Positions 1 through 7,759 of a stretch of DNA of 11,696 nt are shown one piece after another. Source of the stretch: Clostridiales bacterium. Its GTDB lineage: Bacteria > Bacillota > Clostridia > Peptostreptococcales > Anaerovoracaceae. Positions within the stretch are counted from its first letter, which is position 1. Each line of letters starts with the position of its first letter. A program made the position numbers and the translations under genes. The notes beneath the pieces are model-generated. The model was not told where the DNA came from, did not search any database, and saw nothing but the letters and a program-made list of their open reading frames with translations. Location of the stretch: contig WQWG01000011.1 of NCBI GenBank assembly GCA_009785435.1, forward strand, positions 1 through 11,696. The letters are read 5' to 3'.

Positions 1-738
1 AGCAGCTTCTCCAAAGCCGGCGATCGCCGCAACGTTTTCCGTCCCGGGTCGCAAGTCCTTTTCTTGTCCTCCTCCGTAAAGCAGCGGTTCAATCGTAACG
101 CCTTTTCGGACAGCAAGCGCACCGCACCCTTTCGGCCCGTGTATTTTATGGGCGCTGATCGTAACAAGATCAACATGCCCGATTCCAAGCGGCATCTTGC
201 CGAACGCCTGCACCGCATCCGTATGAAACACCGTATGTTCTCTTTTCATTTTTCCGATTTCACTCATTGGCATGATCGTTCCGGTTTCGTTGTTGACATG
301 CATCACTGAAACCAAAATCGTCTTTTCATCGATCTGCGCACGCAGCTCATCCACGTTGAGCCTGCACTTTTCATCCACCCCGATATAGACCACTTCAAAA
401 CCGGACTGTTCAAGCTTCTTGCAGCTTGCAAGTACAGCCGGATGCTCCACGCATGACGTGATGATCTTATTGCCGCGCCTTTTCCTTGCATGCGCCGCCC
501 CAAACAACGCCAGATTGGCCGACTCGGTTCCGCCTGAAGCAAAAAACACTTCTTCATCCCGAAACCCGACCGCTCTTGCAACGCGGCTGCGCGCTTCTTT
601 CATTACTTTCTCGGCTGACAAGCCCATACTGTGCAAAGAAGATGGATTGCCGAAGTCATCCCTCATACACTGAAGCATTTTTTCGGTTACGGATTCATAT
701 TGTCTCGTTGTCGCGCTGTTGTCTAAATATACAAACAT
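1..738 (-). CDS. Cysteine desulfurase (NifS/IscS family), partial at left edge
   Basis: This is a PLP-dependent enzyme of the aminotransferase class V fold. It takes sulfur from L-cysteine for Fe-S clusters or tRNA thiolation. The first 246 codons are present and the C-terminus lies outside the window. The start MFVYLDNSATT is the classic family N-terminus, and GAGGA lies a few bases upstream. Also visible are the SGGTESANLA segment, the PLP-binding lysine K198 in SAHKIHGPKG, and RPGTENVAAIAGFGEAA at the edge. The catalytic cysteine loop (near residue 328 in E. coli IscS) is off the window, so activity and subgroup cannot be judged. The gene begins 8 nt after the rodA stop and is probably co-transcribed with it. 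In Firmicutes such genes often precede thiI or mnmA, which could be next to the left; this is inference. Confidence 0.93.
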   Translation of the reverse strand, partial: MFVYLDNSATTRQYESVTEKMLQCMRDDFGNPSSLHSMGLSAEKVMKEARSRVARAVGFRDEEVFFASGGTESANLALFGAAHARKRRGNKIITSCVEHPAVLASCKKLEQSGFEVVYIGVDEKCRLNVDELRAQIDEKTILVSVMHVNNETGTIMPMSEIGKMKREHTVFHTDAVQAFGKMPLGIGHVDLVTISAHKIHGPKGCGALAVRKGVTIEPLLYGGGQEKDLRPGTENVAAIAGFGEAA

Positions 739-746
739 GTTTATCC

Positions 747-1853
747 TCAGAAATTGATGATTTTATTTCGCATACCAATGTTCAAGATCAAGCCCACCGC
801 CACCATACAGGAAAGGATGGAAGAACCACCGTAACTGATAAACGGCAGCGTTACGCCTGTTACCGGCATCAATCCCATTGTCATCGCAATGTTTTGAAAT
901 GTCTGGAACAAAAACATGCCCATGAACCCCATCGAAATCAGGGCACCGTAAAGGTCTTTCGCATTATAAGCGATTTTAAGGATCCTTGAAAGAAATATGG
1001 TGTATAGTGAAATCAGAAAAGCGCCTCCGATCAGGCCCAACTCTTCCACGATGACAGAAAAGATAAAGTCGGACTTTTGAACGGGTAAAAACCTCAATTC
1101 TTTTTGTGTCCCGGCAAAAAGGCCTTTGCCGAAAAGCCCACCCGAACCGATCGCGATCCTGGATTGCCATACTTGGTAATTGCCCGGCAATGCGAGATTG
1201 TCCGGATTTAAAAAAGCATCGATTCTGGCCCTTTGAGCGCCGCTTAACATGCGGTAAACGAGCGGCGTACAAAGCGCGGCAACGCCCGATAATTTCGCGA
1301 ACAGTTTAAGATCGATACCGGCATAAAAAACCATGAATATCCATGCAAATCCCATGACGATCGCCGAGCCGAGATCTTCAAGGACAACGATGCCAATGAA
1401 AGGCGAAATGTAGAGAAACGAAAGCATCACGCCCTTAAAGGTTTTCAGGGAGTTCCGGTTTCTGGACATATACATCGCGCTCAACAAAACCAGCGATATT
1501 TTAACCATTTCCGAGGGCTGGAACGTCGTAATCCCAAGGTTGATCCAGCGTAAGCCACCATCTACTTGATGTCCGAGGAAAGGCATATATACGGTTAATA
1601 AAAACAGGATAGAGCCAATGTATAGTATTCTTTCGATGTTGACGTAAAAATGATAATCGATGAACAAAACGACAACCATCGCGACAAAACCGATGCAATA
1701 CGCGACGATCTGCGTTCTGACTTCGGATGAAAAGACAAACTCCCCCGTATGCGCAGTGCTTGCAATCATCGTAACGCTGAACACCGCAAAACATAAGGGG
1801 AGGACCACAAGAATTTTATCTAAATTTTTCAATAGATTCCAAAAATAATTCAT
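747..1853 (-). CDS. rodA: SEDS peptidoglycan glycosyltransferase RodA
   Basis: This is a polytopic SEDS-family membrane protein of 368 residues that polymerises lipid II into glycan strands in the elongasome, with a class B PBP as partner. Hydrophobic segments run along its whole length. Family signatures are FQPSEMVKI (about 110-119), the extracellular KSDFIFSVIVEELG stretch with the probable catalytic Asp near 262, and the C-terminal GLMPVTGVTLPFISYGGSS (327-345). I chose the ATG at 1853 (MNYFWNLL) because AAAGGT lies just upstream. The in-frame ATG at 1895 would overlap the promoter -10 region and lacks a ribosome site. RodA is preferred over FtsW or SpoVE because of the mreBCD-PBP2 neighbourhood, though the SEDS fold alone does not separate them. 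The gene has its own promoter, and rny and a terminator separate it from the mre operon. Confidence 0.9.
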   Translation of the reverse strand: MNYFWNLLKNLDKILVVLPLCFAVFSVTMIASTAHTGEFVFSSEVRTQIVAYCIGFVAMVVVLFIDYHFYVNIERILYIGSILFLLTVYMPFLGHQVDGGLRWINLGITTFQPSEMVKISLVLLSAMYMSRNRNSLKTFKGVMLSFLYISPFIGIVVLEDLGSAIVMGFAWIFMVFYAGIDLKLFAKLSGVAALCTPLVYRMLSGAQRARIDAFLNPDNLALPGNYQVWQSRIAIGSGGLFGKGLFAGTQKELRFLPVQKSDFIFSVIVEELGLIGGAFLISLYTIFLSRILKIAYNAKDLYGALISMGFMGMFLFQTFQNIAMTMGLMPVTGVTLPFISYGGSSILSCMVAVGLILNIGMRNKIINF

Positions 1854-1893
1854 GCAATACCTTTCATTAACTTGACATTTGGCTATAAGAACC

Positions 1894-1923
1894 ATTATAA
1901 TATAAACATTGTATTTATATCAA
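1894..1923 (-). promoter_or_regulatory. Probable sigma-A promoter of rodA
   Basis: Reading leftward, TTGATA (1923-1918) is followed by an 18-nt AT-rich spacer and a perfect TATAAT (1899-1894). The expected transcription start is about 1887, giving a leader of roughly 34 nt to the rodA ATG at 1853. This makes rodA and the cysteine desulfurase a separate unit from mreBCD-PBP2-minD. Confidence 0.65.
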
Positions 1924-1990
1924 TATCTAAAATACTTAATCTATGATATTTTACATTTCGACTGTTGACAAGTGGATTAAACATACAGTA

Positions 1991-2067
1991 GCTTTCACTA
2001 AATCAAAGATTTAGGAAAGCCTTGTATAAGGCCTGTTACCAAATCGCGTTGCGATTTGAACAGAGCC
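1991..2067 (+). promoter_or_regulatory. Tandem long hairpins upstream of rny
   Basis: Two adjacent inverted repeats fill the space before the rny ribosome site. Hairpin 1: GCTTTC (1991-1996), bulged A, CTAAATC (1998-2004), loop AAA, GATTTAG (2008-2014), GAAAGC (2015-2020). Hairpin 2: CTGTT (2033-2037), AC bulge, CAAATCGC (2040-2047), loop GTT, GCGATTTG (2051-2058), AACAG (2059-2063). Hairpin 2 can be extended by GGC (2030-2032) pairing with GCC (2065-2067) around a bulged A. A small alternative hairpin, GCCTT (2019-2023) with AAGGC (2028-2032), competes for GGC. Neither is followed by a T tract, so they are not simple terminators. Their role is unknown; a structured 5' leader is the natural reading. 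Confidence 0.6.
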
Positions 2068-2083
2068 ATTAACAAAAACAAAA

Positions 2084-2092
2084 GAAGGAGGT
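2084..2092 (+). promoter_or_regulatory. Strong Shine-Dalgarno of rny that decides the start
   Basis: GAAGGAGGT (2084-2092) is a near-perfect anti-16S match. The GTG at 2091-2093 is part of the site itself and so cannot be served by it. The in-frame codon at normal spacing (8 nt after GGAGG) is ATA at 2100. Confidence 0.75.
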
Positions 2093-2099
2093 GGTTGGT

Positions 2100-3641
2100 A
2101 TATCACCAATTTTAGTAACTTGCCTTTTAATTGTTGCCTTGGCCTTAGGGCTTTTGGTTGGATATATACTCAGAAAAGCTGTTGGCGAAAAAGCGATCGG
2201 AAGTGCAGAACAGAAAGCGAAGAATTTAATTCTTGACGCGGAGAATAGATCAGAAACCATTAAAAAGGAAATAACGATAGAAGCAAAAGAAGAAGCGCAC
2301 CGCATGCGGAGCGAAGTTGAGAGAGAGGTTCGCGAAAGAAGAACCGAAATACAAAGAGCAGAAAAAAGACTGATACAAAAAGAGGAGTCCCTTGACAACA
2401 AAATCGTAAATATCGAGAAAAAAGAAGAAGGCATTGCAAACAAAGAACAAAAACTAGTTGATAAGCAAAAAGACCTTGAAAAATACATCGAAAAACAGAC
2501 GGAAGAACTCGAAAGAATTTCGGGCTACTCTGTCGAAGAAGCGAAAGCGATCTTATTGGCCAATACTGAAAAAGACATTCGGCATGAAGCGTCTCTTTTG
2601 ATCAAAGAAATTGAATCAAAAGCAAAAGAAGAGGGCGATAAGAAAGCGCGTGAAATCATCGTCGGCGCGATTCAACGATGCGCATCAGATCATGTCGCAG
2701 AAAGCACCGTATCGGTTGTTCCGCTTCCAAACGATGAGATGAAAGGAAGAATCATCGGACGGGAAGGCAGAAACATCAGAGCCATTGAGACGATGACGGG
2801 CGTTGACCTGATCATCGATGATACGCCTGAGGCCGTTATACTGTCAGGTTTTGACCCTGTAAGAAGAGAAATCGCAAGACTGTCACTCGAAAAATTAATC
2901 GTGGATGGACGTATACATCCTGCAAGAATCGAAGAGATGGTCGAAAAAGCAGACAAGGAAGTCAATGCGATCATCAAAGAAGCAGGAGAACAGGCCACAT
3001 TTGAGGTTGGGATCCACAACCTGCACCCTGAGCTTATTAAATTGCTCGGTAGGTTGAAATACAGAACTTCTTACGGACAAAACGTACTTAAACATTCCGT
3101 GGAAGTCGCGCATCTTGCAGGGCTTATGGCCGGAGAACTCGGGCTTGACATCAAACTTGCGAAAAGAGCGGGACTGCTCCATGATATCGGAAAAGCGCTT
3201 GATCATGAAGTAGAGGGTACACATGTCGATATCGGCATGGACGTTCTCAAAAAATACAAAGAGCAGGAATCCGTCATCAATGCGATGGCTTCCCACCACG
3301 GAGACTACGAGCCGAAAAATACAGAAGCCGTCCTGATCACCGCAGCCGATGCGTTGTCCGCAGCCAGACCGGGTGCAAGACGCGAGACGCTTGAAACGTA
3401 CATCAAGAGGCTTCAAAAACTCGAAGAAATCGCAAATACAACACCGGGCGTCGATAAATCATTTGCCATACAGGCAGGACGTGAAATACGAATCATCGCC
3501 AAGCCTGATGAAATGAACGACGAAGAAATCATATTCCTCGCAAGAGAAATCTCCAAGCGAATTGAAAATGAGCTTGAATATCCGGGTCAAGTCAAAGTAA
3601 ACGTGATTCGGGAAACAAGAGCAATTGATTACGCAAAATGA
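2100..3641 (+). CDS. rny: Ribonuclease Y, apparent AUA start
   Basis: RNase Y is the membrane-anchored endoribonuclease that starts mRNA decay in many Firmicutes. Numbered from the ATA at 2100 (513 residues), it has an N-terminal membrane segment (about 4-22), a long charged coiled coil (about 30-190), a KH RNA-binding domain with GRIIGREGRNIR (216-227), an HD phosphohydrolase domain with LLHDIGKA (H361, D362) and SHHGD, and the C-terminal RETRAIDYAK. Length is normal for the family (about 520). Gene finders would start at GTG 2091, but that codon lies inside the ribosome site. From ATA the protein would begin MSPI and match the remembered B. subtilis start (MTPI) without gaps through VGY and RK. 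rny is usually near recA; here it separates minD from rodA and points the other way. A one-base sequencing error (ATG read as ATA) is the main alternative for the start. Confidence 0.95.
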   Translation: MSPILVTCLLIVALALGLLVGYILRKAVGEKAIGSAEQKAKNLILDAENRSETIKKEITIEAKEEAHRMRSEVEREVRERRTEIQRAEKRLIQKEESLDNKIVNIEKKEEGIANKEQKLVDKQKDLEKYIEKQTEELERISGYSVEEAKAILLANTEKDIRHEASLLIKEIESKAKEEGDKKAREIIVGAIQRCASDHVAESTVSVVPLPNDEMKGRIIGREGRNIRAIETMTGVDLIIDDTPEAVILSGFDPVRREIARLSLEKLIVDGRIHPARIEEMVEKADKEVNAIIKEAGEQATFEVGIHNLHPELIKLLGRLKYRTSYGQNVLKHSVEVAHLAGLMAGELGLDIKLAKRAGLLHDIGKALDHEVEGTHVDIGMDVLKKYKEQESVINAMASHHGDYEPKNTEAVLITAADALSAARPGARRETLETYIKRLQKLEEIANTTPGVDKSFAIQAGREIRIIAKPDEMNDEEIIFLAREISKRIENELEYPGQVKVNVIRETRAIDYAK

Positions 3642-3694
3642 TCCATCCATGATATAAATACTGAAATGTCAATCGTGTTCAATAAAACAGAAAA

Positions 3695-3724
3695 GCCAAG
3701 GATTACTGTCCTTGGCCTTTTTTT
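3695..3724 (+). terminator. Intrinsic terminator of rny, usable from both sides
   Basis: GCCAAGG (3695-3701), an 8-nt loop and CCTTGGC (3710-3716) are followed by a run of seven T (3718-3724). It lies between the convergent ends of rny and minD. Read leftward, the same hairpin is followed by TTTT and another T-rich stretch, so it may also stop the mre-minD transcript. The minD stop codon (3723-3725) lies inside the T tract. Confidence 0.85.
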
Positions 3725-4442
3725 ATTCGATGATCCGATCTACGATTTTATTGAAATTTTCCTCTATGTACGTCCCCTTTTTAAATACGACCGGCAGGCC
3801 GTTGTTTGACGCAATATGGATGTTGTCATCGTATTGTATGATTCCCGCCATGGTTGGCCGCAGCTTTCGTGAAATTTCATTGATCCCGGGAACAAACCCC
3901 GTAGAAATCAAATCGCTTCTCACTTTATTCAGCACATACTTAATGTCCGTAATCCCATGTTCTTTCAGCACCGCATACAAAATATCCGCATCTCTGATCG
4001 CGGCATGTTCCGGCACGGTTATAATGACTGCGCTGTCTGCCCCCGCGGCGGACATCAAGACGGTGTCGTTGATTCCGGCCGGAGCGTCGATCAGTATGTA
4101 ATCAAAATTGTTTCTTAGTTTTTTGCATAACACTTTCATATGAAGCGGCGTAATATCCGCATGTTTACTGCTTGGAGGCGACGACATCAAAAACAAATTG
4201 CCGAAACGCTTGTCACGTACCAGCGCCTGCTTGATCCTGCATAGCCCTGTCAAAACATCCGCTACATCATAAACCACCCTGTCTTCCAGCCCAAGGCAAA
4301 GATCAAGATTCCTGAGTCCCATATCCATATCGATTAAAACAACTTTATGCCCTCTTTGCGCCAGAATGGCACCTGCATTTGCCGTAAAAACCGTTTTTCC
4401 GGTTCCGCCTTTTCCCGATGCGATTAAAATTACTTTGCCCAT
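3723..4442 (-). CDS. minD: MinD-family ATPase lacking the C-terminal membrane helix
   Basis: This is a deviant Walker-A ATPase (239 residues) of the MinD group, which positions the division septum by recruiting MinC to membrane. Seen: GKGGTGKT with the signature lysine (10-17), DMDMGLRNLDLCLGLEDRVVYD, DKRFGNL, FDYILIDAPAGIND and a MinD-like SNNGLPVV near the end. It stops at KIVDRIIE, about where the globular domain ends in other MinDs (about 260-270 residues), so the usual Lys/Phe-rich amphipathic helix is missing. Reading past the stop shows no helix-like remnant. No minC or minE flanks it. I chose ATG 4442, with AAGGAAAAGGGG upstream, over TTG 4466. It lies 30 nt after PBP2, so it is probably the last gene of the mre operon. 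It could act with another partner or as a MinD-like protein of different use. Confidence 0.85.
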   Translation of the reverse strand: MGKVILIASGKGGTGKTVFTANAGAILAQRGHKVVLIDMDMGLRNLDLCLGLEDRVVYDVADVLTGLCRIKQALVRDKRFGNLFLMSSPPSSKHADITPLHMKVLCKKLRNNFDYILIDAPAGINDTVLMSAAGADSAVIITVPEHAAIRDADILYAVLKEHGITDIKYVLNKVRSDLISTGFVPGINEISRKLRPTMAGIIQYDDNIHIASNNGLPVVFKKGTYIEENFNKIVDRIIE

Positions 4443-4472
4443 CTTCCCCTTTTCCTTCTTCTCCAAAACCGC

Positions 4473-7262
4473 TTACGTTCTTGCGGAATCCAAATTGATA
4501 TCTTGATATTGTCTGTTTAGTTGCAAATATTTTCCGATGACTTCTCTCGCGACCGGCCCTGCGTTGAGCGATGTTCCGCCTTGGAACAACAGCACAGAAA
4601 CGGCGATCTGAGGATTATCGGCCGGAGCGATGGCAACCACCCATGCAAATGGGTCGTATGTTGGTTTATGCGCATCGATCATTTCAAAAGTGATCCTATT
4701 ATCTAAATTTCTTAACGCCTGTCTCACCGCCGTGTTTGTTGACCTCCACGTTTGAGGGAATTCCCTCATCAGCCTCGTCATTTCGGCTTCTACATCTTCC
4801 CACTGCAAATGAGGCGCTATCCGTCGAAGATTTGCTTGTACATATTCGACTTCACATGGCGGATGGATCCTGCCGCCCCTCTCCGCTGTCCCCGTCTTTG
4901 CCGCCACTTGAACGGGAAAATTCCCGAATGAGCCTGTCAATGTTCCTCTGCTGCCTGTCGTTGCAAGGTTCATGCCCCTTATGATTTCAGCCATGCCTTG
5001 CTCATGGTCAAAATCGACCCTTACGCCGGGGGTTCGCTCAATTTGCATCCCTTCGATCGCGCTGATCAGTGTTACATCATTGCGTACGCCACCATTCCCC
5101 AAAGTAGCCATAAACTTGGCCATTTGAAGCGGAGTATACGCATTCTCACCTTGTCCGATCGCGATGTTCAATTCATCCCCAAGCGACCACCGGGCAAAAT
5201 TAAAATAACTAAACTTAGCAAATTCAGCAACCGAAACGATCATCTCTTCTCGAACCCCTACGTTTGCCATACGCCTGATGACCTCATTTCTCGATGGGTT
5301 TTCATACGTCCAACTGACGATTTCGGCAATATATGCTTCCAGACGATCTCGATCCGCAACGACTTCCGGCTCAAAGAATCTCTCCGCGCGTGCTCTCAAA
5401 GCATTCGCGAGCGACGATTTCGTTTGCCTCATCCTGCTTTCCGAACTTGGAATCGATGTCCTCGCCTCACTGATCTCTATCCCCGTAGGAACGCCAAGCC
5501 CGAACTGCCTGGCATAATGCATGATGACATCGATGTCGATCGGACTGGTATATCCGAAACACCTGCCTGTCGCGATATCTCTCCCCACAGCAATGTTGTA
5601 AAAATAGACATTGCATGACACTTCAAGCGCCTGCGCCAGATTGACATTCCCATGATTGCCGCCCGTTCTATGCCATAATAAGCAACCAAAAGGCCGCCCC
5701 GCTACCATGACAAATCCACTGTCCCGCACGGGCATCATCGGGTCAAGCCCGCTTGAGAGCGCCGCGACCGCCGTAAGCATTTTAAATGCGGATCCGGGTG
5801 CCTGCGTGGACCTTGCTGCTACGTTGTATAAAGGCGCAGGGGCAAGCGGGTCTCTCGGGTTTTGGCTCTGCAGAGAATTCCAGTCCGCTCTGCTGATGCC
5901 GTCTGTGAACAAATTCGGATCATAATCCGGATAGCTTGCCATGGCAAGTACCTCACCGGTCTGCACATCCAATACCACGACAGCGCCGACATTGGCCTGC
6001 GGGAATTGCCTGAATCGATAATTTCCAAATTCGCTTTCAAACACACCGCCTACCCGTATCTGTTCAAGCGCATGCGCAAGGGCTCTTTCTGCGGTTTTTT
6101 GCAGTTCAAGGTCGATTGTCAGATAGACGTCTCTACCCTTTACAGGTTCTCTTTCCTCGATGACCCTGACAAGCTCCCCTCTTACATTGACCTGTACGTC
6201 TTTAATGCCCGGGGTACCTTTTAAATACGTTTCTTTTGCTCTTTCAATGCCGTCAAGTCCGACAAGGTCATTCGGGCTGTATCGTTCATCATCCATAAAC
6301 CGCGGAAGCTCTTGCTCTGAAATACGCCCCATATAACCGATGATGTGCGATGCCGTGCTGCCATGAGGATATACCCGCTTTGTCTCCGATACGATTTGAA
6401 CACCCGGAAGATTTCTGCTCATTTCTTCGATTTGAACGATGGTCGACTGGGAAATACTGCTCGCGATCGTAGCCGGAATGTATCTTCTAAATCCTCTGGC
6501 CGATACTTCATTTCTGACGACAATGATTTCTCTCGCTTGCTCATCGGAAATCTCGCTCCTGATGATCGGTCTTTCTCCATTTTCATCCGGGGTTCGTTCC
6601 CGCCTGTCTATTCCAAAGATAATACGGAGAGACTGGAACGCCTCCTCCGCCGTAAGATCTGTTCTGAGCCCATATCTTTGAAGAAACGCTTCCCTGTCCA
6701 TATCCCGCAAGAATTTCATATGCCGTACGGAAATGGGAGGGAAAACGTTATGTCTGTTTTGCAAATCGGCTTGCGCTTCAAATTCATCATACCTTGCAGG
6801 TACTACATAGATCTCCCTTAATCTGTCAAAAGCCTGTTGCGCCGTATAATAAACCGGCATTTCTCTGCTGTCGAGCCACTCTTCGATGTCTTGCTGAAAC
6901 GTATAAACGAACGTTCCGTTTTCTATGAGAATCGGTAAATTATCGTAATACGTGTCCCCGTTACGTTCCAACACTTCGACCAGTTTTGCCGCGACCTCAT
7001 TTGCCTCAGCACTCGTCAAACCGGACGTCGTGAACCTGAGCGAAAAACGCTGTACATTGCCCGCAAGAAGCCGTCCATGCCGGTCGAATATTTCCCCTCT
7101 CGGTGCCGGCGTGAAAACACTTTGTGTGCTGATGTTGACAGCCGCCGTAGACCATCGATCATATTCCAATACGGTCAACCCAAACAGCCTGACAAAAAGC
7201 AGCACCATCAAAATGCACATCAGCACTGCGACCATTTGGAATCTCGATTTAAATACACTCAT
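4473..7262 (-). CDS. mrdA: Penicillin-binding protein 2, class B elongasome transpeptidase
   Basis: A D,D-transpeptidase of 929 residues that cross-links glycan made by RodA. It has a short cytoplasmic start, one membrane anchor (about 10-30), a PBP dimerisation/pedestal domain (PRGEIFDRHGRLLA at 54-67, to about 370) and a transpeptidase domain. All three active-site motifs are present: SAFK (S491, K494), SCN (549-551) and KTG (789-791). The FGCLLWHRTGGNHG loop is typical of PBP2. It is much longer than E. coli PBP2 (633), with extra sequence in the pedestal (about 120-260), between SxN and KTG (about 600-685) and after KTG (about 797-868). Some clostridial PBP2 proteins are also long. Its ATG overlaps the mreD stop by ATGA, indicating translational coupling. 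Together with mreBCD this identifies it as the elongation rather than the division enzyme. Confidence 0.93.
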   Translation of the reverse strand: MSVFKSRFQMVAVLMCILMVLLFVRLFGLTVLEYDRWSTAAVNISTQSVFTPAPRGEIFDRHGRLLAGNVQRFSLRFTTSGLTSAEANEVAAKLVEVLERNGDTYYDNLPILIENGTFVYTFQQDIEEWLDSREMPVYYTAQQAFDRLREIYVVPARYDEFEAQADLQNRHNVFPPISVRHMKFLRDMDREAFLQRYGLRTDLTAEEAFQSLRIIFGIDRRERTPDENGERPIIRSEISDEQAREIIVVRNEVSARGFRRYIPATIASSISQSTIVQIEEMSRNLPGVQIVSETKRVYPHGSTASHIIGYMGRISEQELPRFMDDERYSPNDLVGLDGIERAKETYLKGTPGIKDVQVNVRGELVRVIEEREPVKGRDVYLTIDLELQKTAERALAHALEQIRVGGVFESEFGNYRFRQFPQANVGAVVVLDVQTGEVLAMASYPDYDPNLFTDGISRADWNSLQSQNPRDPLAPAPLYNVAARSTQAPGSAFKMLTAVAALSSGLDPMMPVRDSGFVMVAGRPFGCLLWHRTGGNHGNVNLAQALEVSCNVYFYNIAVGRDIATGRCFGYTSPIDIDVIMHYARQFGLGVPTGIEISEARTSIPSSESRMRQTKSSLANALRARAERFFEPEVVADRDRLEAYIAEIVSWTYENPSRNEVIRRMANVGVREEMIVSVAEFAKFSYFNFARWSLGDELNIAIGQGENAYTPLQMAKFMATLGNGGVRNDVTLISAIEGMQIERTPGVRVDFDHEQGMAEIIRGMNLATTGSRGTLTGSFGNFPVQVAAKTGTAERGGRIHPPCEVEYVQANLRRIAPHLQWEDVEAEMTRLMREFPQTWRSTNTAVRQALRNLDNRITFEMIDAHKPTYDPFAWVVAIAPADNPQIAVSVLLFQGGTSLNAGPVAREVIGKYLQLNRQYQDINLDSART

Positions 7263-7759
7263 TTATAGTACCTGTCTTTATGGTGCCTTATCACCTTATT
7301 AATCATCAAATAGTACAATACGATCACAATGACCGTATTATATAAAACCGAAAGCGGCAAAAATCTCATCATATGAAAGAAACTATAGTTGCTGCCAAGC
7401 ATGAACATGATGCCCCAATAGATCAATGTATAAACGACAGTTGACGAAGCGGTGACAACGATCACCGAAAAGACCACTTCTTTGTTCATGATCACATTGA
7501 CAAGCATGATCGCTAGCGAAATAACGAAAAACGCAAGCGCCGCGATCCCTACATATTGCGAAAAGCAAATGTCGTAAAGCAGCCCAAAACTCACCCCTAA
7601 AACCAGTCCATAATTGTTTTCATCATATAAGAACGAAAATATGACAACAAGACACAGGAGCAGGTTCGGCGTTGTCCCGAACACACTTACGATATTCATC
7701 AGCGTCGTTTGAATGATGAAAGCCACAAAAAACAAACAGGCCGCATATCTGTACTTCAT
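7259..7759 (-). CDS. mreD: Rod shape-determining protein MreD
   Basis: A small, very hydrophobic protein (166 residues) with about five predicted membrane segments and a basic C-terminus ending RHHKDRYYK. MreD is a poorly conserved membrane component of the elongasome, and sequence alone would give only a weak call. Position makes it firm: it lies exactly between mreC and PBP2, overlapping both by 4 bp (ATGA at 7756-7759 and 7259-7262). The NLLLCLVVIFSFLYDENNYGLVLGVSFGLLYDI stretch (two segments divided by a polar turn) is of the usual MreD type. Confidence 0.88.
   Translation of the reverse strand: MKYRYAACLFFVAFIIQTTLMNIVSVFGTTPNLLLCLVVIFSFLYDENNYGLVLGVSFGLLYDICFSQYVGIAALAFFVISLAIMLVNVIMNKEVVFSVIVVTASSTVVYTLIYWGIMFMLGSNYSFFHMMRFLPLSVLYNTVIVIVLYYLMINKVIRHHKDRYYK

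Noticed and set aside
1965..1994. Perfect TTGACA at 1965-1970 as an rny promoter
   Set aside because: No acceptable -10 box at 16-18 nt; the nearest AT-rich candidate (TACAGT) is only 13 nt away. The rny promoter remains unresolved.
1998..2014. rny leader hairpins as terminators or CRISPR-like repeats
   Set aside because: No T tract follows, and there are only two non-identical units with no regular spacers.
2091..2093. GTG 2091 as the rny start
   Set aside because: It overlaps the Shine-Dalgarno GGAGG itself, leaving no usable ribosome site, and adds three residues not expected from the family.
4443..4466. TTG 4466 as the minD start
   Set aside because: It would add eight Lys/Glu-rich residues not seen in MinD and would turn a good ribosome site into coding sequence; ATG 4442 gives the standard MGKVILIASGKGG start.
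4998..5618. 206-codon plus-strand ORF inside the PBP2 gene
   Set aside because: Antisense to a clear coding region with all catalytic motifs; its translation has no recognisable family and it is a shadow.
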